Below are positions 54,641 to 64,000 of a DNA stretch of 64,000 bases, in pieces. The position numbers were made by a program, and so were the translations under genes. The stretch is taken from NCBI RefSeq assembly GCF_024166365.1, contig NC_064821.1, forward strand, positions 52,045,093 through 52,109,092, written 5' to 3'. The notes under the pieces were generated by a model. It saw only the letters and a list, made by a program, of their open reading frames with translations. It was not told the origin of the DNA and did not search any database. This DNA is from Elephas maximus indicus (taxonomy: Eukaryota; Chordata; Mammalia; Proboscidea; Elephantidae). How positions within the stretch are numbered: position 1 is the first letter of the stretch; every line of letters begins with the position of its first letter.

Positions 54641-55879
54641 CTGTGAGGCCTTTGACAGAGTTTCTGAGGTCTCATCATGCTAATTAAAGGTTAAGACCCT
54701 TACGCCTTTACAGGCCTGTATTTGGTAAACACAGTCCAATGATTTTGTGTTGGAGTTGGAAAAGTGTATTTTCTCCTTTTCCTCATTTTAATTTAAATTC
54801 TCTTTGCTCACCTCAAAATGGAACCCCTGAACACATATAGAAAAGAACATAAAGTCAGTTTACAAATGTGTGAAACCATAGAAGAGTGGAAAGGACACCT
54901 CTAACTCGTTGAAAACCTCAGCTTCCTGGGAGCATCAGTTTTGGCAAGTGGACCAGGACAAGTTATTAGAGATAGCAGTGATACAGATATTGGTACAGTC
55001 TGAGAGTAGGGTGCCAGTGGTTCATCTGTTCCCAAAGTTGTCCCAACTAAGTCATTTTTTTTTTTTCCAACAAAGTTGTTGACCCAGCGAAGCCAGTAAA
55101 ATGATTGTGGCAGTGATAGGCTGAAGTTCTGTTTCAGTGGAAACAGAGAGTGGGTTCTTTCCTATTCTCACCTTCCTTTTCCTCCTACCTTAGAAGGCAG
55201 CTGCTAAGTGAAAAGTGAGAGTGACCAGTCTGTAGGGATGAGGGCTTGTTCAAGTTGACCTCTCTGATTGCTTATTGATGTTCTCAGACACACTTGAAGG
55301 TAACTAAGTTGTATGGAGTAGGTAAAAGGGCCTAGAAAGAGAACTGCAAACTACAACCTTGCTAGTAAAAGAGGTGGCTGTCTTTCAAGAGTGGTATGAT
55401 AAGAGAATGTTTGGTGAAGAAATAAATAAATAGGAATTTTGTGGTATCTGATGCATCCTGAAGTCTGTACTAGTAACAGATTTCTAATCTCTGTAATTTA
55501 GACAACATAAATTGTAATGATAATTGTATGTACCTGTCTGGTCCTTTAGTTGCTCATCTGTGCTTATTTTCTTTTAAAAAATATTAGTCTCTAGGGCTTT
55601 TAATGTAACTGAAATTTGAAGAATCTTTCTCTGCAGAATAGAAAAATGCTTTCTTTTGTAACTGGTGTTAGTACGGGATCCTGTGCTTAGAGACCCTAAG
55701 CATGCTGTGGTGCTTGGCCATGAAAGTCCTGGGAGCATTGCAGGGTACTGAGAGGATGGTTTTGTAAAGATGTTGACGCCGTTGATCTTGATGACATAGT
55801 TAAGCAGTGTTTGGGGTGGAGAAAGGAATAAGAAAGTTATTTCACAACCTGCAAATAATCACTGTTAATAGCTGCTTTG

Positions 55880-56160
55880 GGAGAGGCAGAGGAGACTGAA
55901 GTAGTGGTCGAGAGTATAGATTTTGTAGTCAGACTGTGGGTTTGAATACCAGTTCCTCCATTTACAAACCCTTTGCTGCCAAGTCGATTCCAACTCATTG
56001 CAACCCTAGAGGACAGAGTAGAACTGCATCATATGGTTTCCAAGGAGTAGCTGGTAGATTTGAACTGCCGGCCTTTTGGTTAGCAACCGAGCTCTTAACC
56101 ACGGCACCACCAGGGCTCCACAGTAACTCGAGGTAGTATCTATTAAAGTGTTATACTAGG
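55880..56160 (+). repeat. MIR interrupted by SINE
   Basis: tagtggtcgagagtatagat...aataccagttcctccattta, then the SINE at 55966, then gtaactcgaggtagtatc. Confidence 0.45.
55966..56120 (-). mobile_element. AfroSINE, tRNA-Asn-headed type
   Basis: gccaagtcgattccaactca tail through ggttagcaaccgagctctta head and ccaccagggctcc end. Confidence 0.85.
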
Positions 56161-56433
56161 GATGCAGGCATAATGCCATGGGGTGCAAAGCAGAGGGACC
56201 ATTCTTTCTGTCTTTAGGATCTGGGAAAGTAATTATGGAGGTAGCTTTTGAGCTGGGTCTTGGCAGGATTTACATGGTGGCACAGGAGGAGGCTACAACA
56301 TTCCAAGTAGAATGGAGTATGTGAGAACAGGCAGAAGGCTGAAATCTTGCAGGGGGTGTGTTTGGGATAGTTTAGGGCCAGAAGGTCTCTACCTTCTGCC
56401 ACATCAAGGAATCTGAACTTTGGTCTGTGGGTA

Positions 56434-56785
56434 TCTTAGTTTCCTAGGGCTGCCATGATAAAATATCACAAAGTAGGTGGCTTTAAAGAGATTTATTGTC
56501 ACCCAGTTCTGGAGGCTAGAAGTCCAAATTCAGGACATCAGCAGGGCTATGCTGTCTCTGTCAGCTCCAGGGTAAGAGCCTTCCTTGTCTCTCAGTTTCT
56601 GGTAGTCCTCGGCGTTTCTGGGCAGTTGTTGGTTTGTAGAGGTTTTCCTTCTGTTTCCTCCCTTTTATAAAACACCACTCAGAAGGGATTGGAATGAGGA
56701 CCCACCCTACCCTGGTATGACCTCATTTAATTTAACTGATAACAAAAGGAAAAGCCCTATTTCCCAACAAGGCCACAAAAGTTTT
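56434..56785 (-). mobile_element. LTR, MaLR-like
   Basis: tatcttagtttcctagggct end, tcccttttataaaacaccac (TATA-like on the plus strand reading), then gacctcatttaatttaactg. Minus orientation. Confidence 0.6.
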
Positions 56786-57483
56786 GTAACATTTTAAGTG
56801 CATATATTAAAAGTTTATATTACATTTTAATGTTTAAAGAAACAGTATTCACTTTATCAGCAGGTCTTAAAAAACAAAGCATTAAAATGCATGGACATTT
56901 TAATTTTAAAATTCTTTATGAAAGATTTATAATCTTCAAGGGTAGGTTGTATACATGTATGCAAAGTAATAAAAATGCAAAGTAACATATGAGTAGTGGA
57001 AGGACAGGGAGAGCACTTGCTGTTAAGATCCCGCTTGTTTAGTCACTCAACAAGCATTTATTGAGCACTTGCCCTGGGCAAGAAAGACTCTGTGATGGGA
57101 TGATAGAAAGAGAGGAGGCGGGAGAATATAAGAGCTCAGGACTTAAATGTATTTTTGGGGGGACACAATTCTATTCCAAACAATGGGCATATCTGTATAT
57201 TTTGGAACTTAAAGCCCCCCCTCGTTTTTCTTTTTATGATCTTTAAGCCTCACCTTGGCCCTTTAAAGGACCTAGAGGAGAATGAAGAGAATCAGTAGTG
57301 TTAGAGATTGCTGAAAAATGACCAACCTCTAAATTCACCCCAGTTCTAGTGAAGAGATATTTTGCTAATCTGAGATGAGGCATTTTTGCTGAGACATCCA
57401 TGAATAAGCCTGCAGATTATCTGTCTGGAAATAAATTAACATTAAATTACCAGCCTGGAAATAAATGAACATTGCTATTTATA

Positions 57484-57797
57484 AAGAAGGCATTAGCAAC
57501 TCAGTGGTAGAATTCTTGCCTCCCATGTGGGTGACCTGGGTTTGATTGCTGGCCAATGTACCTCAAATGCAGCCATTACCCATCTGTCAGTGGAGGCTTG
57601 CATGGTGCTGTGATGCTGAACAGGTTTCAGCAGAGCTCCCAGACTAAGACAAGGAAGGAAGAAAGACCTGGTGATCTACTTCTGAAAATCAGCCGTTGAA
57701 AGCCTTATAGATCACAGTGGTTCTATCCTGCTATGCATGGGGTTGCCATGAGTCGAGGGCTGACTTGAGAGCAGCTAACAACAACAACAGCATTAAT
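57484..57797 (+). mobile_element. RTE-derived SINE with tRNA-Gly-like head
   Basis: Head ggcattagcaactcagtggt, agaattcttgcctcccatgt and gtttgattgctggccaatgt aligns with tRNA-Gly-CCC as I recall it. The body has ggcttgcatggtgctgtgat and caggtttcagcagagctccc, both also found in the RTE 5' UTR. The tail is ttgagagcagctaacaacaa. Confidence 0.8.
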
Positions 57798-58228
57798 TAT
57801 GAAATACTCACCTACTTTGAGTACTTTACTGTATGGCCCCTGGAGTGACCTTTCCCAGCAGGGCTAGTTGTGTGTGCATATTTGAGTGGGTGGGAGATTA
57901 GGAAGCCTTCTCTCTTGAATCATGTCTGCTGTTGTTTTGCCTGCTTCCTTTGCTTTTGACATATTTGAGAAAGGCTGCCATTCCTTCTCATTCCCTCTCC
58001 TTTCTGGCCCTTCTCCTTTGCTCTCTGCTCTCCAGCCTCTTTAATTTTTCATGGTTTGAACTGCCTACAATTCCTTCTACTTCTCCAAGGCTGTATAGCG
58101 GCCAAGGAAACCTAGGGCCTGTCTGCTTTGTGGCAGATTCGGGTATTGAAAATTGGGACAGTTCAAAGGCAAATGATATTCTTCAAAAGAAGAAACTATG
58201 TTTTTCCCCACCTCTGAAGTCAGTTTCA

Positions 58229-58413
58229 AGGAACCCTGGTGGCACAGTGGTTAAAGCACTTGGCTGCTAACCAGAAGTTCGGTGGATCAAACCCACCAGC
58301 TGCTCTGCGGGAGAAAGATGTGGCAGCCTGCTTCCGTAAAGATTTACAGCCTTGGAAACCCTATGGGGTCGCTATGAGTCAGAAGCGACTTGGTGGCCAT
58401 GGGTTTGATTTTG
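58229..58413 (+). mobile_element. AfroSINE with deleted body segment
   Basis: gaaccctggtggcacagtgg head; the gaaaccctatgggg segment joins directly to tcgctatgagtcag, skipping the usual cagttctactctgtcctat block. Confidence 0.85.
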
Positions 58414-58549
58414 GGTAGGTCAGCTTCAATTGTTAAGGCAGATGTTTCATGGTTTTCTCTCTATGGTGCTTTTGATCATTTTCTCCCCAAATGTGGAAGT
58501 AGAGTTGTTTCTGGGCTCTCTGGGGTTATTAACTTTTCCTTTTTGACTC

Positions 58550-59030
58550 ATCTTTTTTTTTTTTCGGAACATTTTATTGTGGTTTAGGTGAAACTTTACA
58601 GAGCAAATTAGTTTCCCAATCAATAACTTACGCACAGCTTGTTTTGTGACATTGGTTGCAAACACCTAAATATGTCAGCACTCTCCCCGCTTCTTCCCTG
58701 GGTTCCCCATGTCCATTTGGCCAACTTTCCTTCCCCTACCTTCCTTCTAAAATTTGCTTTTGGGCAAATGCTGCCCTTTTGGTCTCATATAGTTGATTGT
58801 TCTGAGGTGTACATTCCTTACTGGTGTTACTGTTCTGTCTGTTGTATGGAGCCCTGGAGGCGCAGTGGTCAAGAGCTCAGCTGCTAACCAAAAGGCCGGC
58901 AGTTCGAATCCACCAGCTGCTCCTTGGAAACCCTATAGGGTCTATTGTATGGCTATAATGTGATCCTTGGGAGTGATTTCAGTTCCAAGTTTGAAAGGTG
59001 TTGGCTAGTCTTAAGGTATGTGGTGCTCCA
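58550..59030 (-). mobile_element. L1 3' UTR fragment
   Basis: Minus-strand L1 3' end (tttttattgtggtttaggtg, aaactttacagagcaaatta), interrupted by the SINE at 58850. It continues with gtgatttcagttccaagttt. Confidence 0.7.
58850..58940 (+). mobile_element. AfroSINE lacking its 3' half, flanked by a repeat
   Basis: A 91-bp copy with complete head (agccctggaggcgcagtggt) ending at gaaaccctataggg. Flanked by tctgttgtatgg (58838-58849) and tctattgtatgg (58941-58952), an 11/12 match. Confidence 0.85.
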
Positions 59031-59849
59031 TGTGGACAAATGTTCCCACAAAAGTCTAAAAAATAAGTTGATTCCGTTTGCTCAGAACCTACCAAAATGC
59101 TAGCTTTGAGTACTTCTTTGAAAGCCAGTAACCCACAATGCCCAAACACTAATTTAAAGGGGAAAATAGGCAAGTTTCTTGTGTCATTTTATCTTTGGAG
59201 TAAAAAGGTTATCCTTTTTCTGGGTCTTCTTACCAGTTAATGGCTGCTGAACAGTGTTGTCTGCGCTCCCTGTTCTTGAGACTGTGTATCTCAGACAGGT
59301 TTAAGTGGCTCAGAAATTGTCTTGTGTTGTGACAACAGTTATTTAAAATGATGGCTGTCTCCCTACCCCTGAGGATGGGGAGAACCTGTCTTCTCATCTT
59401 TTTATCTTCCCATCGGCCAGCACAGGTCCTAGTACAAAGTAGGAGCTGGGTCCCGTGTGGGAATGAATGACTTCCAGAGCCAGGAGGGTGAGAGATCAGC
59501 TGCACCCTCTCATTTTAGTCCTTCAGAACTGCTGCAGAGACAGCCTGCATGTTTGAGTTGAAGTTAACTAAAAAATCTTAAATGCCAGCTCTGCAAGGAC
59601 CTACAGTGGCGAGCCTGTTCATTACTTTCTGACTGGTTGTTATTATACCTGCAAGTGGAGGTGCAGAGGAGAACAAGCCAGGTGGTTTCCAGAAGAGAGA
59701 GCGTAGTTCCTTTTGATGGCCTTTTTTTTTTTTTTAGTGAAACCATGGGCTCACAAACTTTGTATGTACTATACTCATTTTTTGGTGGGGGATGAGAGTT
59801 GGGTTGGGAAGGAGACTTAAAAAAAAATTGAAGATTGCTGTGTTTCAAT

Positions 59850-59935
59850 CCCAGAGGTTCTAATTTAGTAGGTCTGGAGCCCAGGAGCTTACGTTTCATC
59901 CCAGGTAATTCCGATGTTAATGGTCCTGTGGTAAA
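59850..59935. repeat. MER5A-like hAT fragment
   Basis: cagaggttctaatttagtag, gtctggagcccaggagctta, caggtaattccgatgtt. Confidence 0.5.
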
Positions 59936-59946
59936 TGTTCCTTCTT

Positions 59947-60152
59947 CTAGTTGCCTTTTAGTCCATTCCGACTCATGGGGACTCTATGGGTGTCAGAGTA
60001 GAACTGTACTCCACAGGGTTTTCAGAGGCTGATTTTTCAGAGGTAGATTGCCAGGCCTCTCATCTGAGCAGCCTCGAGAGGGACTTGAACCTCCAGCCTT
60101 TTGGTCAGCAGCTGAGCGTGTTAACTGTTTGCGCTCCCCAGGGACTCATGCC
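59947..60152 (-). mobile_element. AfroSINE, tRNA-Asn-headed type
   Basis: agttgccttttagtccattc tail to ttgcgctccccagggactca head, minus strand. Confidence 0.8.
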
Positions 60153-60568
60153 TAAACTAGGGAACTGCAAACATCAGTAAGCCCAGTTTGGCCTGCAAGC
60201 TAAGGGTGGTTTTTACATTTTTAAAAGGTTGCTAAAAAAAAAGAAAAAGGGACAGGACTGTGGGGTGGGTGGGGGGAGGATATGTAACAGAGACCATAAA
60301 GCTTAAAATATTTACTCCCTGGCCCTTTACTGGAAAAATTAGACCCTTGCCTGAACGCTTTATCCTCTTGTAAGCTTCAATGCCTTTACATGTTAGATTG
60401 GGGAGGTCAAGGAGTTAAAGCGTGTGGGCTGGTGGTAGATCTACCTGTGACTTTTTATAGCCCAGTTCTGGATGGAAAACTTGCCTTTACCCTTCACTGC
60501 TTTGTACACAGCGGGCACCTGATGCATTTGCTGGATGAACATGTCATGCTGTTACTTTTATTTTTCAG

Positions 60569-60646
60569 GTGCTGTTGAATTAGAAAACTTGCCCTTAAAG
60601 AAAGATGCCTTGAAAGAACTGGAGTTACCGTTTGAAGTCAAAGCTG
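60569..60646 (+). CDS. VPS13D: VPS13D exon 3
   Basis: A 78-nt exon, phase 1 to phase 1, with acceptor ttttatttttcag and donor gtatgt. The translation gives GAVELENLPLKKDALKELEL, then PFEVKA, the second segment of the VPS13 chorein domain. The match to human VPS13D appears essentially complete. The exon is the next in-frame continuation of exon 2 and joins in phase. Confidence 0.95.
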
Positions 60647-60807
60647 GTATGTGGAACTAAAGGAGAGGGAGGCAGTTTGGAGCCTTAAATTGTTTGGGAA
60701 TTGAAAACTGAGAACCATTTAGTTTGGCTCTGTTTGACCAGAAGACAGAGGACACAAAGTGTTAGAGTTTAGCTCTGTCTTAAAGTGTGCTTTCTAGGCA
60801 GCATGTA

Positions 60808-61105
60808 CAGGTAGTCCCCAACTTAGGATGTATCCAAGTTATGATCAACTGCACTTAACAACAGTTGGTTTTTTTTTTTTAACGTCTTGTCATTAGTAGT
60901 ATTACTGCATACAATATTAAAATATATCTGTAAGTTTATATGTAATGTTTCCAACCCCCAAAGACAAAGATCAGATTTATAGTCACTGATAATAAGAGGC
61001 AATAATAATGGAAACTTAAAAAAAAAAAGATCCTTGACTTACGTCAGACTTGACTTATGACGGAGTCATGGGAGTGGCACTCCGTTGTAAGTTGTGGGCT
61101 ACCTG
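60808..61105. mobile_element. Tigger-like (Tc1/mariner) MITE, 298 bp
   Basis: The ends are inverted: caggtagtccccaactta at the left and the complement of taagttgtgggctacctg at the right, 16 of 18 matching. TA flanks both sides (60806-60807, 61106-61107), the usual Tc1/mariner target duplication. It has no coding capacity. Confidence 0.85.
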
Positions 61106-61106
61106 T

Positions 61107-61240
61107 ATTAGGATTACCTCGGGGTGACGACGGGGAAGCCAAGTAGCCCCCATATCTACTGAATCAGAATCTCTGAAGGGTGTTGTTGACCCTGCATTTT
61201 TAATAAGTACCCCAGGTGAGTCTTATGTTTACTAAAGTGT
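61107..61240. repeat. MER5A-like hAT fragment
   Basis: tctactgaatcagaatctct, ttaataagtaccccaggtga. It directly follows the MITE. Confidence 0.5.
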
Positions 61241-61299
61241 AAGAACCTCTTCCAGATACCGGGGATTCTGTTCTCAGAGAATTTATTATAAATATTACT

Positions 61300-61615
61300 G
61301 AGAGACAGTCTATTGAATAAGATGTGGGTATTGGAGCAGTATGGTCAGGTTTATATTCTAGTTCTGTATTTTTTGGCTGTGTGACTTTAGGCAAGTTACC
61401 TAACCACTCTGGTCTACTTTCTTGTCTTTAAAATGGGGATAATAATATGTGTGACCTTACGCAAGTTACCTAACCACTATAGTCTGCTTTTCTTTCTTCA
61501 AATGGGGATAATAATAGTACCTACATCACAGGATTGCTGAGAGGAATATATGAGTTAGTACATTAAAATCACTCATAACAATTCCTGGCACACTAAATAG
61601 ATGTTAGCAGTTGTT
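61300..61615 (+). repeat. MIR containing a 70-bp tandem duplication
   Basis: Plus-strand MIR. The core tgtgtgac...aatggggataataata occurs twice in tandem (61378-61447 and 61448-61516), then continues to caattcctggcacactaaat. Confidence 0.75.
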
Positions 61616-61789
61616 ACAGGAGTTCTGCAGTTACTAGGTTGAGTAAGGCAACAAGAAATGTCACAGAACAAAAATGTTCATTAATGAACTGACTACTTAT
61701 AAAATTAGTCCCTATTCAGACACCTCTCATCATTTAACAGTAGCCCGTTGATACAGTCAATCTTGCCCTTTTTGGGGTACTTACAGTAA

Positions 61790-62512
61790 AAGACCAAAGA
61801 CCACAGCCTTCAGTATGGTTTACACCTCAACAAAAAGAAAACAAAAATTCTCACAGCTGGACCAAGAAGCCATATCATGATAAACGAAGAAAAGATTGAA
61901 GTTGTCAAGGATTTCATTTTACTTGGATCTACAATCAACACCCATGGAAGCAGCAGTCAAGAAATCAAAGGACGTCTTTCATTGGGCAAATCTGCTGCAA
62001 AGGACCTCTTTATAGTGTTGAAAAACAAATGTTACCTTGAAGACGAAGGTACGCCTGACCTAAGCCATGATATTTTCAGTCGCATCATATGCATGTGAAA
62101 GCTGGGCAATGAATAAGGAAGACTGAAGAAGAGTTGACGCCTTTGAATTGTGGTTTTGGTGAAGAATATTGAATGTACCATGGACTGCCAAGAGAATGAA
62201 CAAATCTGTCTTGGTAGAGGTACAACCAGAATGCTCCTTAGAAGCAAGGATGGTGAGACTGCGTCTTACATACTTCGGACATGTTATCAGGAGGGATCAG
62301 TCCCTGGAGAAGGATATCATGCTTGGTAAAGTAGCAGGTCAGCGAAAAAGAGGAAGACCCTCAAGGAGATGGATTGACATGGTGGGTGCAACAATGGGCT
62401 CAAGCATAACAAGGATCGTAAGGATGGCGCAGGACCGGGTAGTGTTTCATTCTGTGGTACATAGGGTCGCTGTGAGTCAGAACCGACAGGACAGTACCTA
62501 ACAATAACATGA
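61790..62512 (+). mobile_element. RTE LINE, 5'-truncated 3' end
   Basis: From agaccaaagaccacagcctt to caggacagtacctaacaata. About 720 bp of RTE 3' region with broken frames (61877-62098 and 62169-62501). Confidence 0.85.
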
Positions 62513-63919
62513 CAGTAAAATACAAGTCCAGTACGATGCAAATCAGTTGCTAGGTGAAGTAGAATAGAAAGCTTGCAAAAACTTAGGCTTTCTTGAAGTC
62601 AGTTCAAGGGATAGATGAACTGCCAGAATCATAAGCCAACGCCCTGACAGATGGAAACCCTCCAGAATGTTGGGACTACGGGTCCTTCCCGAGGAGGATT
62701 GTTTGCACAGTAAAGGTTTAAGAGAGGCTCTTGGAAAAACTGATGACATTTTCTAATACTTTTGCAAAAATGACCCTTTTTGTGCTTGTTCTACAAATGA
62801 AAAGTAACAGAAGTTATGTTATGGTCTCATCTAACTCAGAATATTATGCATTTCCCCAATTAATTCCAGTTAGAGTTTCAGCTGTGCACTTTTCTCATTA
62901 AATACTTTGTTGTGAAAATTGGTAAACGGTTTCAGTTATACATTTTATTTAATATATAGAAAAATTTCATACATTTCAATTTCATTTTTCTAGATAAAAT
63001 CCAAATAAAAAATTTTTATTATTTGTTGTAAAATTTTTTGTTACTGGACTGCACAGTTGATCACTTGGTGTTGGCATTAACAATACCACTGTAAAAAAAA
63101 AATGCCATTGTAATGATATTCTGTTATTTTAAATGTAACAGATCAATCCTACTTGAATTCTAGATCTTAGTGGGTAATGATCATACTCTGATACCATGTG
63201 CTACTTCAGAGGCATAATAGTTGGGTTGTTTGGATCTTTGGGGGCCCGTTAAGACGGTTCAGATGTTCTGCATTATTCCTGGAGTGGTGACTTGCCTCTT
63301 ATTCATTAAATTTAAAGAAGGTGTGTGTTCTAGGAGGCTTGGCTAGAAATGGTAGAATGTGGGAAATAAGTTATCACAACTCTACCAGGACCTCTGGCTT
63401 TCTCATCAACCCAAGTTCTCCATACAGAATCAGAATTCTTTTATCAATAGAGTGCCACTACCGTGTTACCTGCATTCCAGTTTGTGATGGTTATGTTCAA
63501 GATTGGACATATTATTGGTATGATAATTGTCAAAGAGAACTTACCAAACCAGCCAGTTAATAACTAACAAGAAATGAGTTTTGTGCCCATGGGTTTGTAC
63601 ACGTGCAGGTGGGAGGAGAGATAACACCAAGGAACTTGTAGTCAAGTTGGGAAAGGGAGAGTTTCCAGAGGAGAGATGTTGCCCGTGATTTGATCAAAGG
63701 CTCCCTGGACCCTTTCCAGCATCTGATTCATTGTGCCTCGTTCTTACAGGCCTCAGCCTGCTAGTACTTCTTTCACACATGCAAGTCTGCTAACTGTTCT
63801 CTTAAAATATAAATGATAAAAGTAGAACCTGCTCCTCAAAAATAGAAAAATACACAAAAAATGGAAAGAAGGAAAAAATGCGTACAGGCATTTAACGAGA
63901 CTTTTCCTTTTCCTCACAG

Positions 63920-64000
63920 GCTTAATTGGCAAAGTAACCCTTCAGATTCCTTTTTATCGCCCCCATGTGGACCCTTGGGTGATCTCCATCTCCAGCCTTC
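63920..64000 (+). CDS. VPS13D: VPS13D exon 4, partial at window end
   Basis: Acceptor cctttttcctcacag-type (ttttcctcacag) at 63919. Joined in phase to exon 3, the translation gives GLIGKVTLQIPFYRPHVDPW, then VISISSL, the conserved continuation of the chorein domain with its IP-FYRP strand. The exon is open to the end of the window, so its donor is not seen. With exons 2 and 3 this makes 85 residues of a protein that exceeds 4,000 residues in human. Confidence 0.95.

Larger units (their letters stand above)
53971..60568 (+). other. VPS13D: VPS13D intron 2
   Basis: A 6.6-kb intron with SINEs, MIR, an LTR, an L1 3' end and a MER5A-like piece. No repeat or gene was recognised in about 54640-55880, 56790-57480 and 59030-59850; these are A+T-richer unique sequence. 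Confidence 0.85.
60647..63919 (+). other. VPS13D: VPS13D intron 3
   Basis: A 3.3-kb intron with a Tigger-like MITE, MER5A-like and MIR fragments, and an RTE 3' end. 62513-63919 is A+T-rich with no assigned repeat or gene. Confidence 0.85.

Noticed and set aside
57484-57555. tRNA-Gly-like sequence as a functional tRNA gene
   Set aside because: It is diverged in the stems, continues directly into an RTE-derived SINE body, and a second copy (14780) has the same extension.
1-64000. CRISPR arrays, operons or prophage-like modules
   Set aside because: The window has introns with GT-AG borders, SINE/LINE repeats and a CpG island. No regularly spaced repeats or compact gene clusters were seen.

Overview
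This is nuclear genomic DNA from a placental mammal, probably an afrotherian and most likely an elephant or close paenungulate relative. The evidence is the repeat content: dozens of tRNA-headed SINEs of the AfroSINE type, several copies of an RTE/BovB-like LINE ending in (AAC)n whose 3' end matches the SINE tails, and L1 3' UTRs unlike primate or rodent ones. Ancient shared mammalian repeats (MIR, L2, MER20, MER5A-like, MaLR-like LTRs) fill much of the rest. There are no bacterial-type features, CRISPR arrays, or rRNA or functional tRNA genes.

Layout. (1) 1-27720, + strand: TNFRSF1B (TNF receptor 2), exons 2-10 of 10. Exon 1, with the signal peptide, lies upstream of the window. Exons 2-6 (9433-12943) encode the cysteine-rich ectodomain and stalk, exon 7 the transmembrane helix, and exons 8-10 the TRAF-binding tail. 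The 3' UTR ends at a polyadenylation signal near 27700. (2) 27721 to about 50950: intergenic DNA made almost entirely of transposons: MaLR-like LTRs, a decayed L2 ORF2, two long RTE copies and several fragments, and an L1 inserted inside a SINE. (3) About 50650-51620: a CpG island promoter. (4) About 50960-64000, + strand: the start of VPS13D, with non-coding exon 1 and coding exons 2, 3 and 4; exon 4 runs off the window. The order TNFRSF1B then VPS13D matches human 1p36.22.

The two genes are not functionally linked as far as the sequence shows. TNFRSF1B is a TNF/lymphotoxin receptor that signals through TRAF2. VPS13D is a bridge-like lipid transfer protein.

The most unusual feature is the TNFR2 ectodomain. 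Compared with the human and mouse proteins as I recall them, three conserved disulfide cysteines are replaced (Tyr, His, Asn) while their partners remain, one new cysteine appears, and the exon 6 stalk is about 35 residues shorter. All splice phases stay open and the cytoplasmic tail is well conserved. The second point of interest is retrotransposon architecture: two SINE families, with tRNA-Asn-like and tRNA-Gly-like heads, share an RTE 3' tail, and the Gly family body looks like an internally deleted RTE. Repeat boundaries and family names were judged by eye and are approximate.
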